This document shows, one piece after another, positions 33,302-44,100 of a stretch of 64,000 nt of DNA. Under the pieces are notes generated by a model. The model was not told the DNA's origin and did not search any database. It saw only the letters and a list, made by a program, of their open reading frames with translations. Source of the DNA: JAGXTF01 sp038317095 (GTDB lineage: Bacteria; Bacteroidota; Bacteroidia; NS11-12g; UBA955); NCBI GenBank assembly GCA_038317095.1, contig JBBQBB010000005.1, positions 1 to 64,000 on the forward strand, read 5' to 3'. Every line of letters starts with the position of its first letter. Position 1 is the first letter of the stretch. A program made the position numbers and the translations under genes.

Positions 33302-34642
33302 ATGGGAACCTTAATTACGATTTCACAATTCATTTTGGCATTGGCCATATTGGTTACACTTCACGAACTTGGTCACTACCTCGCAGCAAGGGCATTTGGT
33401 ATTCGCGTAGAAAAATTTTACCTTTTTTTTGACGCCTTTGGTTTTAAACTTTTTAAATTCAAAAAAGGCGACACTGAATATGGTATTGGTTGGTTGCCCC
33501 TTGGCGGCTATGTGAAAATTTCAGGAATGATAGATGAAAGTTTGGATTCCAAACAATTGGCTTCGGCTCCCGAAAAATGGGAATTTAGAAGCAAACCGGC
33601 ATGGCAGAGGCTGATTGTGATGATTGGCGGAGTAACCGTGAACCTAATACTTGGTATTGGTATCTTCATCGCACTTTTATGGTCTTATGGCGAAAGTTAT
33701 ATCCCCAACAAAATTGTGAATGAAATGGGTGGTATATACGCCAGTCCTGATGCCCGCAAAATGGGTTTGCAAAATGGCGATAAAATCATAAGTCTAAATG
33801 GCAAAGTGGTTACGGACCTTACCGGTGATTTCGGCGACCCCGATTTTTTAATGTCCAAAGAAAAAAATGTGTTGGTGAACCGCAAAGGAAAAGATACCAC
33901 CATATCATTACCACAACATATAGAAAATTACCTGGGTAAGGACAAGTTGCCATTGGTGGAACTGCCTTACTTATTTAAGATAGGCGCAATTACAGGTGGC
34001 AGCAACGCCCAAAAAGCGGGTTTGCAAGCGGGGGATATGATCGCTGAAGTCAATGGAAAAGACAGTCGTGTATTTTATGTGTTTAAAGAATATTTGCTTG
34101 AGAACAAAGGCAAGGAAATTCTTCTTACAGTTGTGACAACCAAGGACGGTGTTAAAAAAATGAAGGCCAATGTGGAAAAAGATGGTACATTGGGTTTTCA
34201 ACCAGAAACGTTTGGGTTTGAAGGAAAAGAGGTCAAAATTGATTATACATTGGGCCAAAGCATTACACATGGCACTGCCAAAAGTATGGGTGCCTTGGGT
34301 GCAAACATTAAAGCATTCGGAAAAGTATTTACTGGCGAAATGAGTGCCAAAAAATCATTGGGTGGACCTATAACCATTGCAAAAATGTTTGGCGCACATT
34401 GGATTTGGTTTAAATTCTGGACCCTTACCGCAATGCTATCTTTGGTGCTTGCGTTTATGAATATACTGCCTATTCCTGCGTTAGACGGCGGACATGTGAT
34501 GTTCTTGCTGTACGAAATTATTACCCGTCGCCCCGTAAACGAAAAAGTATTGTACGTGGGTCAAATTGTGGGCATGGTGCTTTTGGCATCCTTGATGGTA
34601 TTCATATTCTGGGTAGACATTGCACGCCTTTTTGGAATGTAA
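33302..34642 (+). CDS. rseP: RseP-family site-2 (intramembrane) zinc metalloprotease
   Basis: 446-residue M50 protease of the inner membrane that cleaves transmembrane regulators such as anti-sigma factors. The zinc motif HELGH is at residues 21-25 in the first helix. Two PDZ-like regions follow (~130-310; LQNGDKIISLNGKVV and LQAGDMIAEVNGKD). The second active-site segment is NILPIPALDGGHVMFLLYE with the metal-binding Asp. The last helix is VGQIVGMVLLASLMVFIFW. Its stop overlaps the start of hscB by one base (TAATG), so the two are translationally linked. An ECF sigma factor is encoded at 55.5 kb, but no direct link is shown. Confidence 0.94.
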   Translation: MGTLITISQFILALAILVTLHELGHYLAARAFGIRVEKFYLFFDAFGFKLFKFKKGDTEYGIGWLPLGGYVKISGMIDESLDSKQLASAPEKWEFRSKPAWQRLIVMIGGVTVNLILGIGIFIALLWSYGESYIPNKIVNEMGGIYASPDARKMGLQNGDKIISLNGKVVTDLTGDFGDPDFLMSKEKNVLVNRKGKDTTISLPQHIENYLGKDKLPLVELPYLFKIGAITGGSNAQKAGLQAGDMIAEVNGKDSRVFYVFKEYLLENKGKEILLTVVTTKDGVKKMKANVEKDGTLGFQPETFGFEGKEVKIDYTLGQSITHGTAKSMGALGANIKAFGKVFTGEMSAKKSLGGPITIAKMFGAHWIWFKFWTLTAMLSLVLAFMNILPIPALDGGHVMFLLYEIITRRPVNEKVLYVGQIVGMVLLASLMVFIFWVDIARLFGM

Positions 34643-35169
34643 TGTTAGATAAATTTGCTTTCTATGGCTTGCAGCCAGCGCTTTTGATAGATGAAGCTGC
34701 TCTAAGGTTGAAATACCTAGAATTTCAGCGATTGTGGCATCCCGATTTTTTTGCGTCAAATCCTATTGCCCAGTTGGATGCTGTTGCCAAAACGGCAAAG
34801 AACAATGAAGACTATAAAACATTGCAAAATTTCCACAACCGTGTTCAATATTTTTTGCAAGAATATGGACTTTGGAACGAAGGTGAAAAACATACCCTTC
34901 CCCAAGATTTCTTGATGGAAATGCTGGATTTGAACGATGAAATAGACTTAGCGAAAACAGGCAACAGCGAACAAAAAGAAAAGGTGAGAGTCCTATTGAC
35001 TGAATCCATGAAATCCATAGAAAATCATTTAATTCAGCATGCCCAATTGGCAGATTCGGAGCCAAGCCATTGGTCTAAAGATTACTTTGGTCCGTTGCGC
35101 CAAACCTACGAAAAACTGCGTTATTTAACCAGGTTGAAAGGGAATTTGGACGGCAATAGCGAATATTGA
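34642..35169 (+). CDS. hscB: Fe-S cluster assembly co-chaperone HscB (J-domain)
   Basis: 175-residue J-protein that delivers IscU-bound Fe-S clusters to an HscA/DnaK-type chaperone. The J-domain has the HPD motif at 33-35 (LWHPDFF), preceded by LLIDEAALRLKYLEFQR. The C-terminal half is the expected three-helix bundle (LPQDFLMEMLDLNDEID, typical of HscB). No other isc genes are in the window. It is translationally coupled to rseP. The length is normal for the family. Confidence 0.9.
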   Translation: MLDKFAFYGLQPALLIDEAALRLKYLEFQRLWHPDFFASNPIAQLDAVAKTAKNNEDYKTLQNFHNRVQYFLQEYGLWNEGEKHTLPQDFLMEMLDLNDEIDLAKTGNSEQKEKVRVLLTESMKSIENHLIQHAQLADSEPSHWSKDYFGPLRQTYEKLRYLTRLKGNLDGNSEY

Positions 35170-35675
35170 TGGGGTAATATCCATTTTTTGAATTCAACCA
35201 AAGAAATATATATTTTTTCACCACTGAGGCACGCTTCAATTGCCGACAATAAACCTAGCGTAGCTGTTTATTTCCTCTGCGTCCTTCGCGCCCCTGCCTT
35301 TGTCGCAGGCAGGTCTCTGTTTTTTTTACAATCATTTCATCCCTTCGGGATTGGGTTTTGGTGCCATATATAGTCCTATATTCTAGAATTCAACCGATCA
35401 AACTTGTTTTATCGGAATTCACGACTACAGCGGAGTTGCGCATTTTTACCGCGTAAATATAGTAGGAACTGGTTTGGCGAATTTTTTGCCAAATAAATTA
35501 ATATGCCATTCAAACTTCTCTTTCAGGAGAGGGTGCCAGCGCCTTTCATTGTCGGCGGGTGAGGGCGAAAAAGTACGACAAACTCCCAAATGGAAAAGGA
35601 GACACAAATAAGGATAACATTTTTTTTATAAGACCAGCCTCATTCTTTTCACTTAAAATTCCCTAACATTGCACT
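35170..35675. other. Intergenic spacer of 506 bases with dispersed repeat fragments
   Basis: Contains the second copy of the 29-base palindromic element (35288-35316), a CAGCGGAGTTGCGC element (35428-35441) also present at 47330-47343, and GC-rich stretches around 35530-35570 (GGAGAGGGTGCCAGCGCC, GTCGGCGGGTGAGGGCG). No convincing gene. Confidence 0.6.
35288..35316. repeat. Dispersed palindromic element, copy 2
   Basis: Matches 26512-26540 over 29 bases with one change (TTTGTCG for TTTGCCG). A T-run (starting 35320) follows it, so on the plus strand it could act as a terminator-like hairpin. Confidence 0.75.
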
Positions 35676-36173
35676 ATGGCTGAACCCAAAACATTGATTC
35701 TCGACCATAATACCATTTTAACCAAAATAGACCGCATTGCTTGTGAAATCTGCGAAAAACACACCGATTCTGCCGGTCTGCTTGTTGTAGGTCTCAATGA
35801 ACGGGGTTTTTATTTGGCCTCGGCGTTGGTAAAAAAAATGGAGCAAATACTTCCAAGTATCGCAACTACTCTTGTCCAAGTGGTATGCGAAGGCAAAAAC
35901 AGCCCTGCGTACTTAACCGAAACAAACTTTCACAATGAGCATGTATTGGTAGTAGACGATGTAATAAATACTGGCCGCACTTTGATGATGGTATTGCAGC
36001 ACATATTTGAACAAAAGCCCCTATCTATCGAAACTGCCTTTCTTGCCAAGCGAGAACACCGAAGTTTTCCGGTAAAGGCAGATTATGTAGGCATATCCTT
36101 GGCTACAACCATGTTAGAGCATGTGCATTTCGACAATTCCAATCCAGAATCTTTGAATGTTTTTCTGAATTAA
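35676..36173 (+). CDS. PyrR-like phosphoribosyltransferase
   Basis: 165-residue type I phosphoribosyltransferase. The PRPP-binding loop is VLVVDDVINTGRTL, preceded by GLNERGFYLASAL (phosphate loop region) and followed by TAFLAKREHRSFPVKADYVG. The overall pattern matches PyrR-type bifunctional regulator/uracil phosphoribosyltransferases. No pyr genes or attenuator are nearby, so a regulatory role is unproven; salvage of uracil or another base is equally possible. It starts at ATG 35676 and is followed by a 109-base gap to the first POT transporter. Confidence 0.85.
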   Translation: MAEPKTLILDHNTILTKIDRIACEICEKHTDSAGLLVVGLNERGFYLASALVKKMEQILPSIATTLVQVVCEGKNSPAYLTETNFHNEHVLVVDDVINTGRTLMMVLQHIFEQKPLSIETAFLAKREHRSFPVKADYVGISLATTMLEHVHFDNSNPESLNVFLN

Positions 36174-36282
36174 TGCCTGAAATTTTCAGGTATTGTATTT
36201 AATCTCTATTTTAGCCAACTTTAACACCTTGTTGTATCACTTTAGGGCAAAGTAAACAAACATAAAACGACGAATAAAAAAT

Positions 36283-37845
36283 ATGAATACACAGACTCAA
36301 ACAGGAAAAGGACACCCCAAAGGCTTGTACTTTTTGTTCTTCACAGAAATGTGGGAACGATTCAGTTATTATGGAATGAGGGCAATCTTCATTCTGTTCA
36401 TGACCAAAGTTTTGTTAATTGACGATGTAAATGCCTCACAAATTTATGGCAGTTACACGGGCTTGGTTTATTTAACCCCGCTATTGGGTGGTTATCTCTG
36501 CGACAGATACCTTGGCAATAGGCATAGTATTATTATAGGCGGTGGGCTTATGGCATTGGGTCAATTTTGTATGTTTCTAAGCGCTTCAAGTGGGCACGAC
36601 GGGGGCACTGCCATTATGTGGATGGGTCTGACTTCGTTAATTATAGGAAACGGATTTTTTAAACCCAATATATCAACAATGGTAGGTCAGTTGTATCCAG
36701 AAAATGACCGAAGAATTGACAGCGCATTTACTATTTTCTACATGGGTATCAACTTAGGTGCATTCTTTTCACCCCTGGTTTGTGGTTCAATGGATTTTAA
36801 ATGGGGCTTTTTGGCCGCTTGTATAGGCATGATTATTTCCTTGATTGTTTTTATCATGTATCAGAAAAAATACCTGATTTCTGAAATGGGAAAAGAAATT
36901 GGTTTGCCAGTAAAAAAACTAGATGTTACCGGTATTCTTTCAATTTTGGGATCAATTGCTTTGGTATATTTTATGTTAAATTTTAAACAAATGTTTAAAA
37001 GCAATATTGATATCATAAGTTATTTTATTTATGGTGCAATGGTTATTATGCCCTTTGTTATTTTGCTAGACAAAAGCCTGACCGTAATTGAAAGAAAAAG
37101 AATTATAGTTATATTTATTCTAGCATTTTTTGTTATTTTCTTTTGGGGTGCTTTCGAACAAGCAGGTGCATCGCTTACGTTATTTGCAGACAGGCAAACC
37201 GACCGTCATATTATGGGTTGGGAAATGCCTGCTTCTTATTTTCAATCTATCAATCCGCTTGGTGTAATCCTCATGGCTCCGCTTTTTACGCTTATTTGGG
37301 GCTTTTTATATGTTAGAAAATTAGAACCTTCTTCACCCAAAAAAATGGCCTTAGGTCTTTTACTCGTGGCTCTAGGTTATATAATTATTGCCATTGCAGT
37401 AAAGGGTTTAGGACTCGATCATAAAGTTTCCATGTGGTGGCTCGTAGGTTTGTATGTCATTCACACAATGGGAGAATTATGTTTGTCGCCAATTGGCCTG
37501 TCTATGGTTTCTAAATTAGCGCCATTGCGCTTGTCTTCATTAATGATGGGTACTTGGTTCTTGGCTAACTCCGCTGCCAATAAATTTGCAGGAACTCTAA
37601 GCGCATTAATTCCTCCCTCTGGTCCGGTTGATGGTGCTAAGCCTATCGTATATCCATCCTTTTTGGGCTTTCAAATTACAAATTTGTACGAGTTTTTTAC
37701 TCTATTTATTATCATGACTGGTATTGCTGCCGCTATATTATTTGTTCTTAGTGGTTGGTTGGAAAAAATGATTGTTGTAAAACACGAAGATGTTCAACCT
37801 ATTATGCATAACGAAGATATAAATCCAGATAATACAGAATCGTAA
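36283..37845 (+). CDS. POT/PTR-family proton-coupled oligopeptide transporter (1 of 3)
   Basis: 520-residue MFS-fold inner-membrane carrier that imports di- and tripeptides with protons. Family motifs: TEMWERFSYYGMRA (the ExxERFxYY proton-coupling motif in helix 1), GGYLCDRYLGNRHSI, FFKPNISTMVGQLY and FYMGINLGAF (PTR2 signature). The second half has FWGAFEQAGASLTLFAD and GELCLSPIGLSMVSKLAP. Full length with 12-14 helices. A strong terminator follows at 37871-37906, so this copy can be transcribed apart from the next two. Confidence 0.94.
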   Translation: MNTQTQTGKGHPKGLYFLFFTEMWERFSYYGMRAIFILFMTKVLLIDDVNASQIYGSYTGLVYLTPLLGGYLCDRYLGNRHSIIIGGGLMALGQFCMFLSASSGHDGGTAIMWMGLTSLIIGNGFFKPNISTMVGQLYPENDRRIDSAFTIFYMGINLGAFFSPLVCGSMDFKWGFLAACIGMIISLIVFIMYQKKYLISEMGKEIGLPVKKLDVTGILSILGSIALVYFMLNFKQMFKSNIDIISYFIYGAMVIMPFVILLDKSLTVIERKRIIVIFILAFFVIFFWGAFEQAGASLTLFADRQTDRHIMGWEMPASYFQSINPLGVILMAPLFTLIWGFLYVRKLEPSSPKKMALGLLLVALGYIIIAIAVKGLGLDHKVSMWWLVGLYVIHTMGELCLSPIGLSMVSKLAPLRLSSLMMGTWFLANSAANKFAGTLSALIPPSGPVDGAKPIVYPSFLGFQITNLYEFFTLFIIMTGIAAAILFVLSGWLEKMIVVKHEDVQPIMHNEDINPDNTES

Positions 37846-37870
37846 TTGATTCAAACGGATTGCTAAAAAG

Positions 37871-37906
37871 CCGCCAAACGAACTCTTCGTTTGGCGGTTT
37901 TTTTTT
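37871..37906 (+). terminator. Strong rho-independent terminator after the first POT gene
   Basis: Perfect 12-bp stem CCGCCAAACGAA / TTCGTTTGGCGG with a 3-base loop (CTC), followed by nine T. Its T-run ends 32 bases before the next start. Confidence 0.93.
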
Positions 37907-37938
37907 GTGAAAACAATCGGCTATTATTGCTTTTTATT

Positions 37939-39555
37939 ATGTTCAAAAAACACCCTGCAGCGCTGCCTTTCTTGTTTTTCTCCGAAATGTGGGAACGATT
38001 TGGCTATTACCTTATGATTGGTATTTTTACACTATACCTTAAAGACGCCAAATCGGGTTTTGAAATGAGTGAAAAAGACGCTTCTAATTTATACGGTACT
38101 TTTATAGCACTGGTATTTTTTACCCCGTTTATTGGTGGCTTGGTTGCCGATCGATTGTTGGGCTACAGGCGTTCCATAATCATGGGTGGCGTGCTTATGG
38201 GTGTGGGTTATTGCCTCATGAGCATTCATAATTTATCCATGCTTTATACTGCCATGACCTTTGTTATCATTGGCAATGGTTTTTTTAAACCCAATATTTC
38301 CACCCTGTTGGGAAATGTGTATTCCACCCCCGAAAATATGCACCAGAAAGACGAAGGCTACAATATCTTTTATATGGGAATCAATGTTGGGGCATTTATC
38401 TGTAACTTTTTTGGGGCTGCACTTTACACCACCATTGGCTGGAATGCTGCTTTTATTGCTGCTGGTGTGGGTATGTTCATCGGAGTTGTTGTATTCCTCT
38501 CTGGTACCCGCCACTACAAGCATTTTGACGTAAAAGTAGAACCCAAACCTGGCGACATGTCCATTGGCAAAATAGCTACAATGGTGCTTTTTCCTTCGTT
38601 AATTGCCGGTGTCATTGGTTGGTTTATTCCAGGTAAAATATTTGATTCGGACAGTACCGATGCCTTTATTTTTGCGTGTATTCCCGTTGTTTTATTCTAT
38701 GCTTCGTTGTACTTTAAGTCTAGCCCAGAAGAGAAAAAACCAATGGGTGTTATGCTTGTCATTTTTGCTGTGGTGGTTATGTTTTGGGCTGTGTTTAAAC
38801 AAAATGGCACTGCACTCAATACTTGGGCCGATAATTATACGGACCGAAGTGTGCAAGGAACTTCACAAACCATTCTTTCTAGTTTAAAACAAACCAAAGA
38901 AATCGAGTATAAAAAAGATTCAGTGGCTTTAATAGATGCACAATTTAGAAAAACCAAAGTAGACGGAAAGGTGGTAAAAACAGTGGATTATCCCAATTAT
39001 TTTAAGAACGATGCCCATGCCCAAGATTTGAAAATAGGAGCCAAGGTTTCCATTTGGAGCACCAATATTAGCCAATCTTTCAATCCGTTTTGGGTGATTT
39101 TTTTAACCCCATTCGTGGTTATGTTTTTTGGTTTTCTGCGCAAAAAGAAACGAGAACCTACTATTCCTACAAAAATTACCATGGGTCTCATTGTTTCAGC
39201 GCTTTCTGTTTTGGTAATGGTTGCAGCCGTAAAAGTGGGTGGCAATGGGGCAGAAAAAGTGAGTTTTTGGTGGCTCGTAGGAACTTACGGTGTGGTTACC
39301 ATTGGCGAGTTGCTTCTCAGTCCTATGGGTCTTTCCCTTGTTTCTAAATTAAGTCCGCAACGGTTTACCTCCTTGATGATGGGAGGGTGGTTCTTGTCCA
39401 CGTCCATAGGCAATAAATTGTCAGGCGTTTTGGCCAGCCAATGGGATGCATACCAAGATAAGGCCGCCTATTTTTGGTTGAATTTTATACTGCTTGGGGC
39501 TGCTTCCGTATTGATGTTGCTGATGTTGAAAAAACTCAACAATGCTATAAAATAA
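37939..39555 (+). CDS. POT/PTR-family proton-coupled oligopeptide transporter (2 of 3)
   Basis: 538-residue homologue of the preceding carrier. Motifs: SEMWERFGYYLMIG, GGLVADRLLGYRRSI, FFKPNISTLLGNVY, YNIFYMGINVGAF, FWAVFKQNGTALNTWAD and GELLLSPMGLSLVSKLSP. A longer, hydrophilic loop of ~70 residues (~330-390, Lys/Asp rich, with VDGKVVKTVDYPNYF) separates the halves, which the other two copies lack. In the FWAVFKQ motif Lys replaces the Glu seen in the other copies (FWGAFEQ, FWAFFEQ). Start chosen at ATG 37939 because an upstream in-frame codon at 37891 lies inside the terminator hairpin. Confidence 0.93.
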   Translation: MFKKHPAALPFLFFSEMWERFGYYLMIGIFTLYLKDAKSGFEMSEKDASNLYGTFIALVFFTPFIGGLVADRLLGYRRSIIMGGVLMGVGYCLMSIHNLSMLYTAMTFVIIGNGFFKPNISTLLGNVYSTPENMHQKDEGYNIFYMGINVGAFICNFFGAALYTTIGWNAAFIAAGVGMFIGVVVFLSGTRHYKHFDVKVEPKPGDMSIGKIATMVLFPSLIAGVIGWFIPGKIFDSDSTDAFIFACIPVVLFYASLYFKSSPEEKKPMGVMLVIFAVVVMFWAVFKQNGTALNTWADNYTDRSVQGTSQTILSSLKQTKEIEYKKDSVALIDAQFRKTKVDGKVVKTVDYPNYFKNDAHAQDLKIGAKVSIWSTNISQSFNPFWVIFLTPFVVMFFGFLRKKKREPTIPTKITMGLIVSALSVLVMVAAVKVGGNGAEKVSFWWLVGTYGVVTIGELLLSPMGLSLVSKLSPQRFTSLMMGGWFLSTSIGNKLSGVLASQWDAYQDKAAYFWLNFILLGAASVLMLLMLKKLNNAIK

Positions 39556-39591
39556 TTGCAATTTATTTAAAAGATTTATTAAACTATCCAT

Positions 39592-41076
39592 ATGGAGAAT
39601 CATACTGAACTCGAGAAAATTCAGAATTTTCAAGGTCCTTATCCAAAGCAACTTTGGTACTTGTTTTTTAGTGAAATGTGGGAACGCTTTTGTTTTTACG
39701 GCATGCGCGGTATGCTCACTTTTTTTATGGTGCACCAGTTGATGATGGATGAGAAAGTTGCCAATTTACAGTACGGAGCCACCCAAGCATTTGTATATGC
39801 GTTTACCTTTATTGGCGGCCTTTTTGCCGATAAAATTTTGGGATTTAGGAAGTCCCTTTTTTGGGGTGGATTGTTGATGATTGTGGGAAGTATCATTCTG
39901 GCAGTTGACCCGAAAGAGTTTTTCTTTTTGGGTATTGGTTTTAACATTGTAGGGACTGGTTTTTTTAAACCCAATATTTCTACCATGGTGGGCAGCCTAT
40001 ATAAGGAAGGTGACAGCCGCAGAGATGCTGGTTTTTCATTGTTTTATTCCGGTATTAATATTGGTGCATTATTGGGTGGATATGCATGCATTACCATCGG
40101 CAAAAATTACTCCTGGCATTTGGCGTTTGGCCTTGCCGCAATTGTTATGGTTATAAGTTTGATTACTTTTGTTTTTACCCAGAAATCTATGGGTCCCATT
40201 GGTTTGTCCCCGTTTAAAAATGCAACCGATGGAAAGAACCGCAAATGGTACGATTATGCTGTGTATCTTGGTTCCTTGGCTATTATTCCGTTGCTTATGA
40301 GCATGGTAGCCAAAACAGAATATACCGATTGGTTCATGTATATCATTGGTCCATGTGCGTTGGGGTATATATTTTATGAAATGTTCAAATGCACCGTTGA
40401 AGAAAGAAAAAAATTGGCAGCGGCTTTGGTTTTTATATTTTTTTCTGTGCTTTTCTGGGCTTTTTTCGAGCAAAGCGGAGGCTCATTGAGTTTGTTTGCC
40501 GCCAATAATTTAAACGACCGTTTGTTGGGCATCAAATTGGATCCAAATGGGGTAAACAATGCCGCAAATTCCTTGTTTGTAATTCTATTTAGTTCTTTGC
40601 TGGGATTGGGTTGGGTTTGGTTAAATAAAAGAAAAGCAGAACCCAATACGGTGATTAAATTTGGCCTTGGATTCCTATTTCTTTCTGCCGCTTTTTATAT
40701 TTTTTACGCTACCAAGTTTTTTGCAAATGCGCAGGGCATGACCTCGTTGGATATTTTTACTTTGGCCTATTTTGTCATTACCTTGGGTGAGTTATGCTTG
40801 TCGCCCATTGGTTTGTCTATTATGACCAAATTGTCGCCTACCAAACTGCAAGGCGTAATGATGGGAATGTGGTTTTTGGCCAGCGCCTACGGCCAATATG
40901 TTGCTGGAATTTTAGGTGCAGGTATGACTGTGCCAAAAGAGAATGCAACCGCAATGGAAAAGCTAGAAAGTTATACTACCGGATATGGCCAATTGGCAGT
41001 GTACGCCTTAATAGCTGGTGTGGTATTAATTGCTATTTCACCATTGGTTCGCAAACAGATGGGCAATGTAAAATAG
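39592..41076 (+). CDS. POT/PTR-family proton-coupled oligopeptide transporter (3 of 3)
   Basis: 494-residue carrier. Motifs: SEMWERFCFYGMRG (ExxERF intact, first Tyr of the usual YY replaced by Phe), GGLFADKILGFRKSL, FFKPNISTMVGSLY, FSLFYSGINIGALLGGY, FWAFFEQSGGSLSLFA, and GELCLSPIGLSIMTKLSP. It starts at ATG 39592, 36 bases after copy 2 with no terminator between, so copies 2 and 3 probably share a message. Substrate range probably overlaps with, but differs from, the neighbours. Confidence 0.94.
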   Translation: MENHTELEKIQNFQGPYPKQLWYLFFSEMWERFCFYGMRGMLTFFMVHQLMMDEKVANLQYGATQAFVYAFTFIGGLFADKILGFRKSLFWGGLLMIVGSIILAVDPKEFFFLGIGFNIVGTGFFKPNISTMVGSLYKEGDSRRDAGFSLFYSGINIGALLGGYACITIGKNYSWHLAFGLAAIVMVISLITFVFTQKSMGPIGLSPFKNATDGKNRKWYDYAVYLGSLAIIPLLMSMVAKTEYTDWFMYIIGPCALGYIFYEMFKCTVEERKKLAAALVFIFFSVLFWAFFEQSGGSLSLFAANNLNDRLLGIKLDPNGVNNAANSLFVILFSSLLGLGWVWLNKRKAEPNTVIKFGLGFLFLSAAFYIFYATKFFANAQGMTSLDIFTLAYFVITLGELCLSPIGLSIMTKLSPTKLQGVMMGMWFLASAYGQYVAGILGAGMTVPKENATAMEKLESYTTGYGQLAVYALIAGVVLIAISPLVRKQMGNVK

Positions 41077-41148
41077 ACGTTCGTCGTAATATTTTATTAA
41101 TTCATACGTTATAGTCTCTCAGGCATTAAAATTGTAAAACAAATACCT

Positions 41149-44100
41149 ATGTATAAATACATCATCTTCACATTTTTTTTCATGTTCAGTTTTGCGCTTT
41201 CGGCCCAAGAAATTGCCGGGGACAGTATCTTTATAGATGATACAATTTCGGTTGCTGAAACACCGCGCCTGCGAAAATACCCTGCCCGACTGTGGGAAGT
41301 AACAGGCAATGGTTTAAAACAGCCCAGTTACTTGTATGGTACAATGCACGTAAGCAAAAAATTGGCATTTAACTTAGGTGATACTTTCTACCGTGCACTT
41401 CAATCGGTGGATGTGGTAGCTTTAGAATTGCAGATTGATAGTTGGTTGAACAACATTGGCAGAAACAAAAACCAAAATGAAGATGACAGGTTTAGGGAAT
41501 CTTCTTATGACTATAATGGAGGTGGTAGAGGGGTTTACAGTTCTGCTCTAGACCTAAATGGCAGTGGATTGAATGATATAATTGGCGAACTGAATAACTA
41601 CGATTATATGGGAAATTATCTGCTCTATAGACAAGGTTACCAATCGCCCAATTACACCGAAAAAACCTATGTAGATATGTACATACACCAAACCGGGAAA
41701 AAACTGGGAAAGTACTGCACTGGATTAGAGGATTTTGAAATATCTAGCAGAATGGTGTCGCGCAGTGATTGGCGGGAAAGGATGTTGACACATAAAAGCA
41801 ATGCTGAAAATGGAGGAAGATTTATGTACGGTTATGGCGAGGATCCATTGGAAACAGCCTATAGAGAAGGCGATTTGGACATGATAGATTCCATGGATCG
41901 AACGGGTGGATCAACCAAGTTTTACCGCAAATGGATGCTTTTTGAACGCAATAAAGTAATGGCAAATGAATTTGAACGCATTACCAAAACCAAAAGATTG
42001 TTTGCAGCAGTGGGTTGTGCCCATTTGCCTGGCGATAGCGGTGTCATTGAGTTTTTGCGTAGAAAAGGTTTTGTATTAAAGCCTATTTACGACAATGTTG
42101 GCGATTACGCTTTCAAGCAAAAGATAAAATTGGATGCCATCGGTTTTCCAGTTTCATTTTCCAAATATTATTCGCATACAGGAGAATTAGAGTTTGCATT
42201 GCCAGGCAAACCCGTAGACAGGAGTTATGCAAACAAAGAAGAAATATTTTATGCAGATGTGGCAAATGGTGCGTATTATGTGTTAAAAAGAATGCCTTGG
42301 TTTGGCAATTTAAAAGGGGTGAGCCGAGAAAAGTTTTTAAAACAAATTGACAGTGCTTTGTTTGAGCATGTACCAGGCGATATTACATCCAAAGAAAAAT
42401 TAAAAATCAATGGCAATCCGGCTTTATTGATAGGCAATAAAACAAAAACAGGTGAGACACAGAAACATTTATTTTTGATATTGCAAAACCATTTGTGGTA
42501 TGTAAAATTGAGTGCAACCGGCAATTATGCAGAAAGCAAAGAAGCCAAAGAATTCTTCAAATCTGTAGTTTTAAAACCTATAAAAACAGCATGGAAAACA
42601 TACAGCCCGCCTAGTGGTGGCTACAGTTTAAATTGGCCAACTTCGGTGGATATTAAGCCCTATTCTTTCGATACTTCTACGGAATTTAAAGGACATGAAA
42701 ACTTGGAATTTACGGATGCAAAGAACAATTACTATTTTCTGAATCAAATTCAATCCAACAATTTAGAAGCAGATGCCGACACATTTCATATGCGTCAAAT
42801 GGCAGTTAATTGCGCATTTTACAATGAAGGTAAAATGGAGAAATTTGAACTTAAAAAAATCGCGGGTCATCAAGCCGCTACGGCCAGTATTTATTTGAAA
42901 AAAAGCAAGAAATATTTGCATCTTTTGCTGGCAGCGGATAAAGATGTATATTATTATTTGGGAGAATATACAGCGGATAAAATGCCGGAACAGAATTTTA
43001 TGGGTTCATTTCAATTTATAGATTTTAAATACAAATACAAAGCCCTAAAAAAATTCGATTCAACCGCAGGTTTTTCTTATGCCAGGCCAGACTGGGCTGC
43101 AATAGACAAACGTGGCCGTGTTTTTCGCGAGGAGCAAGAAATGAAACGTAAAGAATTGGTTTATCCCGAGGAGGGATATGATTTATATGGCTTCAATAGA
43201 CCCAACGATACACTATCTCCACATTACAAAAGCGTGCCTCAAATTCTTTTAAACTCTGGCGAAGCTGTAAGCATTCTTAGCTGGTATTCTGGAGCCATAG
43301 CGAGCCAATCTAATTTTAAAGAAATGAAAAAGAATGGGGTTTTAAAAGGAAAGGTAATTGACAATAAACGATACAAAGAACTAAATGATTCTATAAGAAT
43401 AAAAACAATATTAGATTACAAAAAAGAGAACAAAGCCAAATATTATGCGCACAACCAAATACAAGTTTATTTAGATACTTTATTTTGGAAGAACAATTGG
43501 ATGGTAAATGAACTAATTACTGGGTATAATATGAATTCTATTAGAAATTATTATTTTTCTGCTAGTGATGAAGTCAACTCTATAATTGCCAGCACCAGCT
43601 ATGATGTAAATCGTGGGATTTCTGTTTATGTAAAAAACATCCTAGAAAGTGTGGATTATAAAGATAAAAAAAGGATGGAATTGGATAGCCAACAATTCGC
43701 AATTAAAATGTTAAAATGGCTAAATAGCAGAGACAGTCTGGATCTTTTCAGAGCTATGGATTACGGCTATAGTGTAAATATTTTACCTAAAGAATTTAAC
43801 GATAGTTTATTTAAGTTGATGGCCAAATTTAGTAAAAATACAGATTGGGGCAGTGAATATGCAGAATTGTTAGAAAACAAACTTGTTAAAGACGCATATC
43901 TGCCGCTAATTCAATATTACATGGATAAATTTAGGCAATCGGGAGACACAAGCGAAGTGCAGGCAAAAATGCTAACCAAATTGGCAACTTTGAAAAATAA
44001 AACGGCTATGGATACCTTGATGTACTGGTTGCTCGAAGAAACCCCGCTGGCTCCAGAAAATAGTTATAGCACTTACACATTTGGCGGAATAATAAACAGC

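Noticed and set aside
35188..35373. Short plus-strand open frame after hscB
   Set aside because: Spans the dispersed palindromic element and has no coding character.
37891..37938. Upstream start for the second POT transporter
   Set aside because: The extension lies within the stem and T-run of the terminator at 37871-37906; the ATG at 37939 matches the conserved N-terminus.
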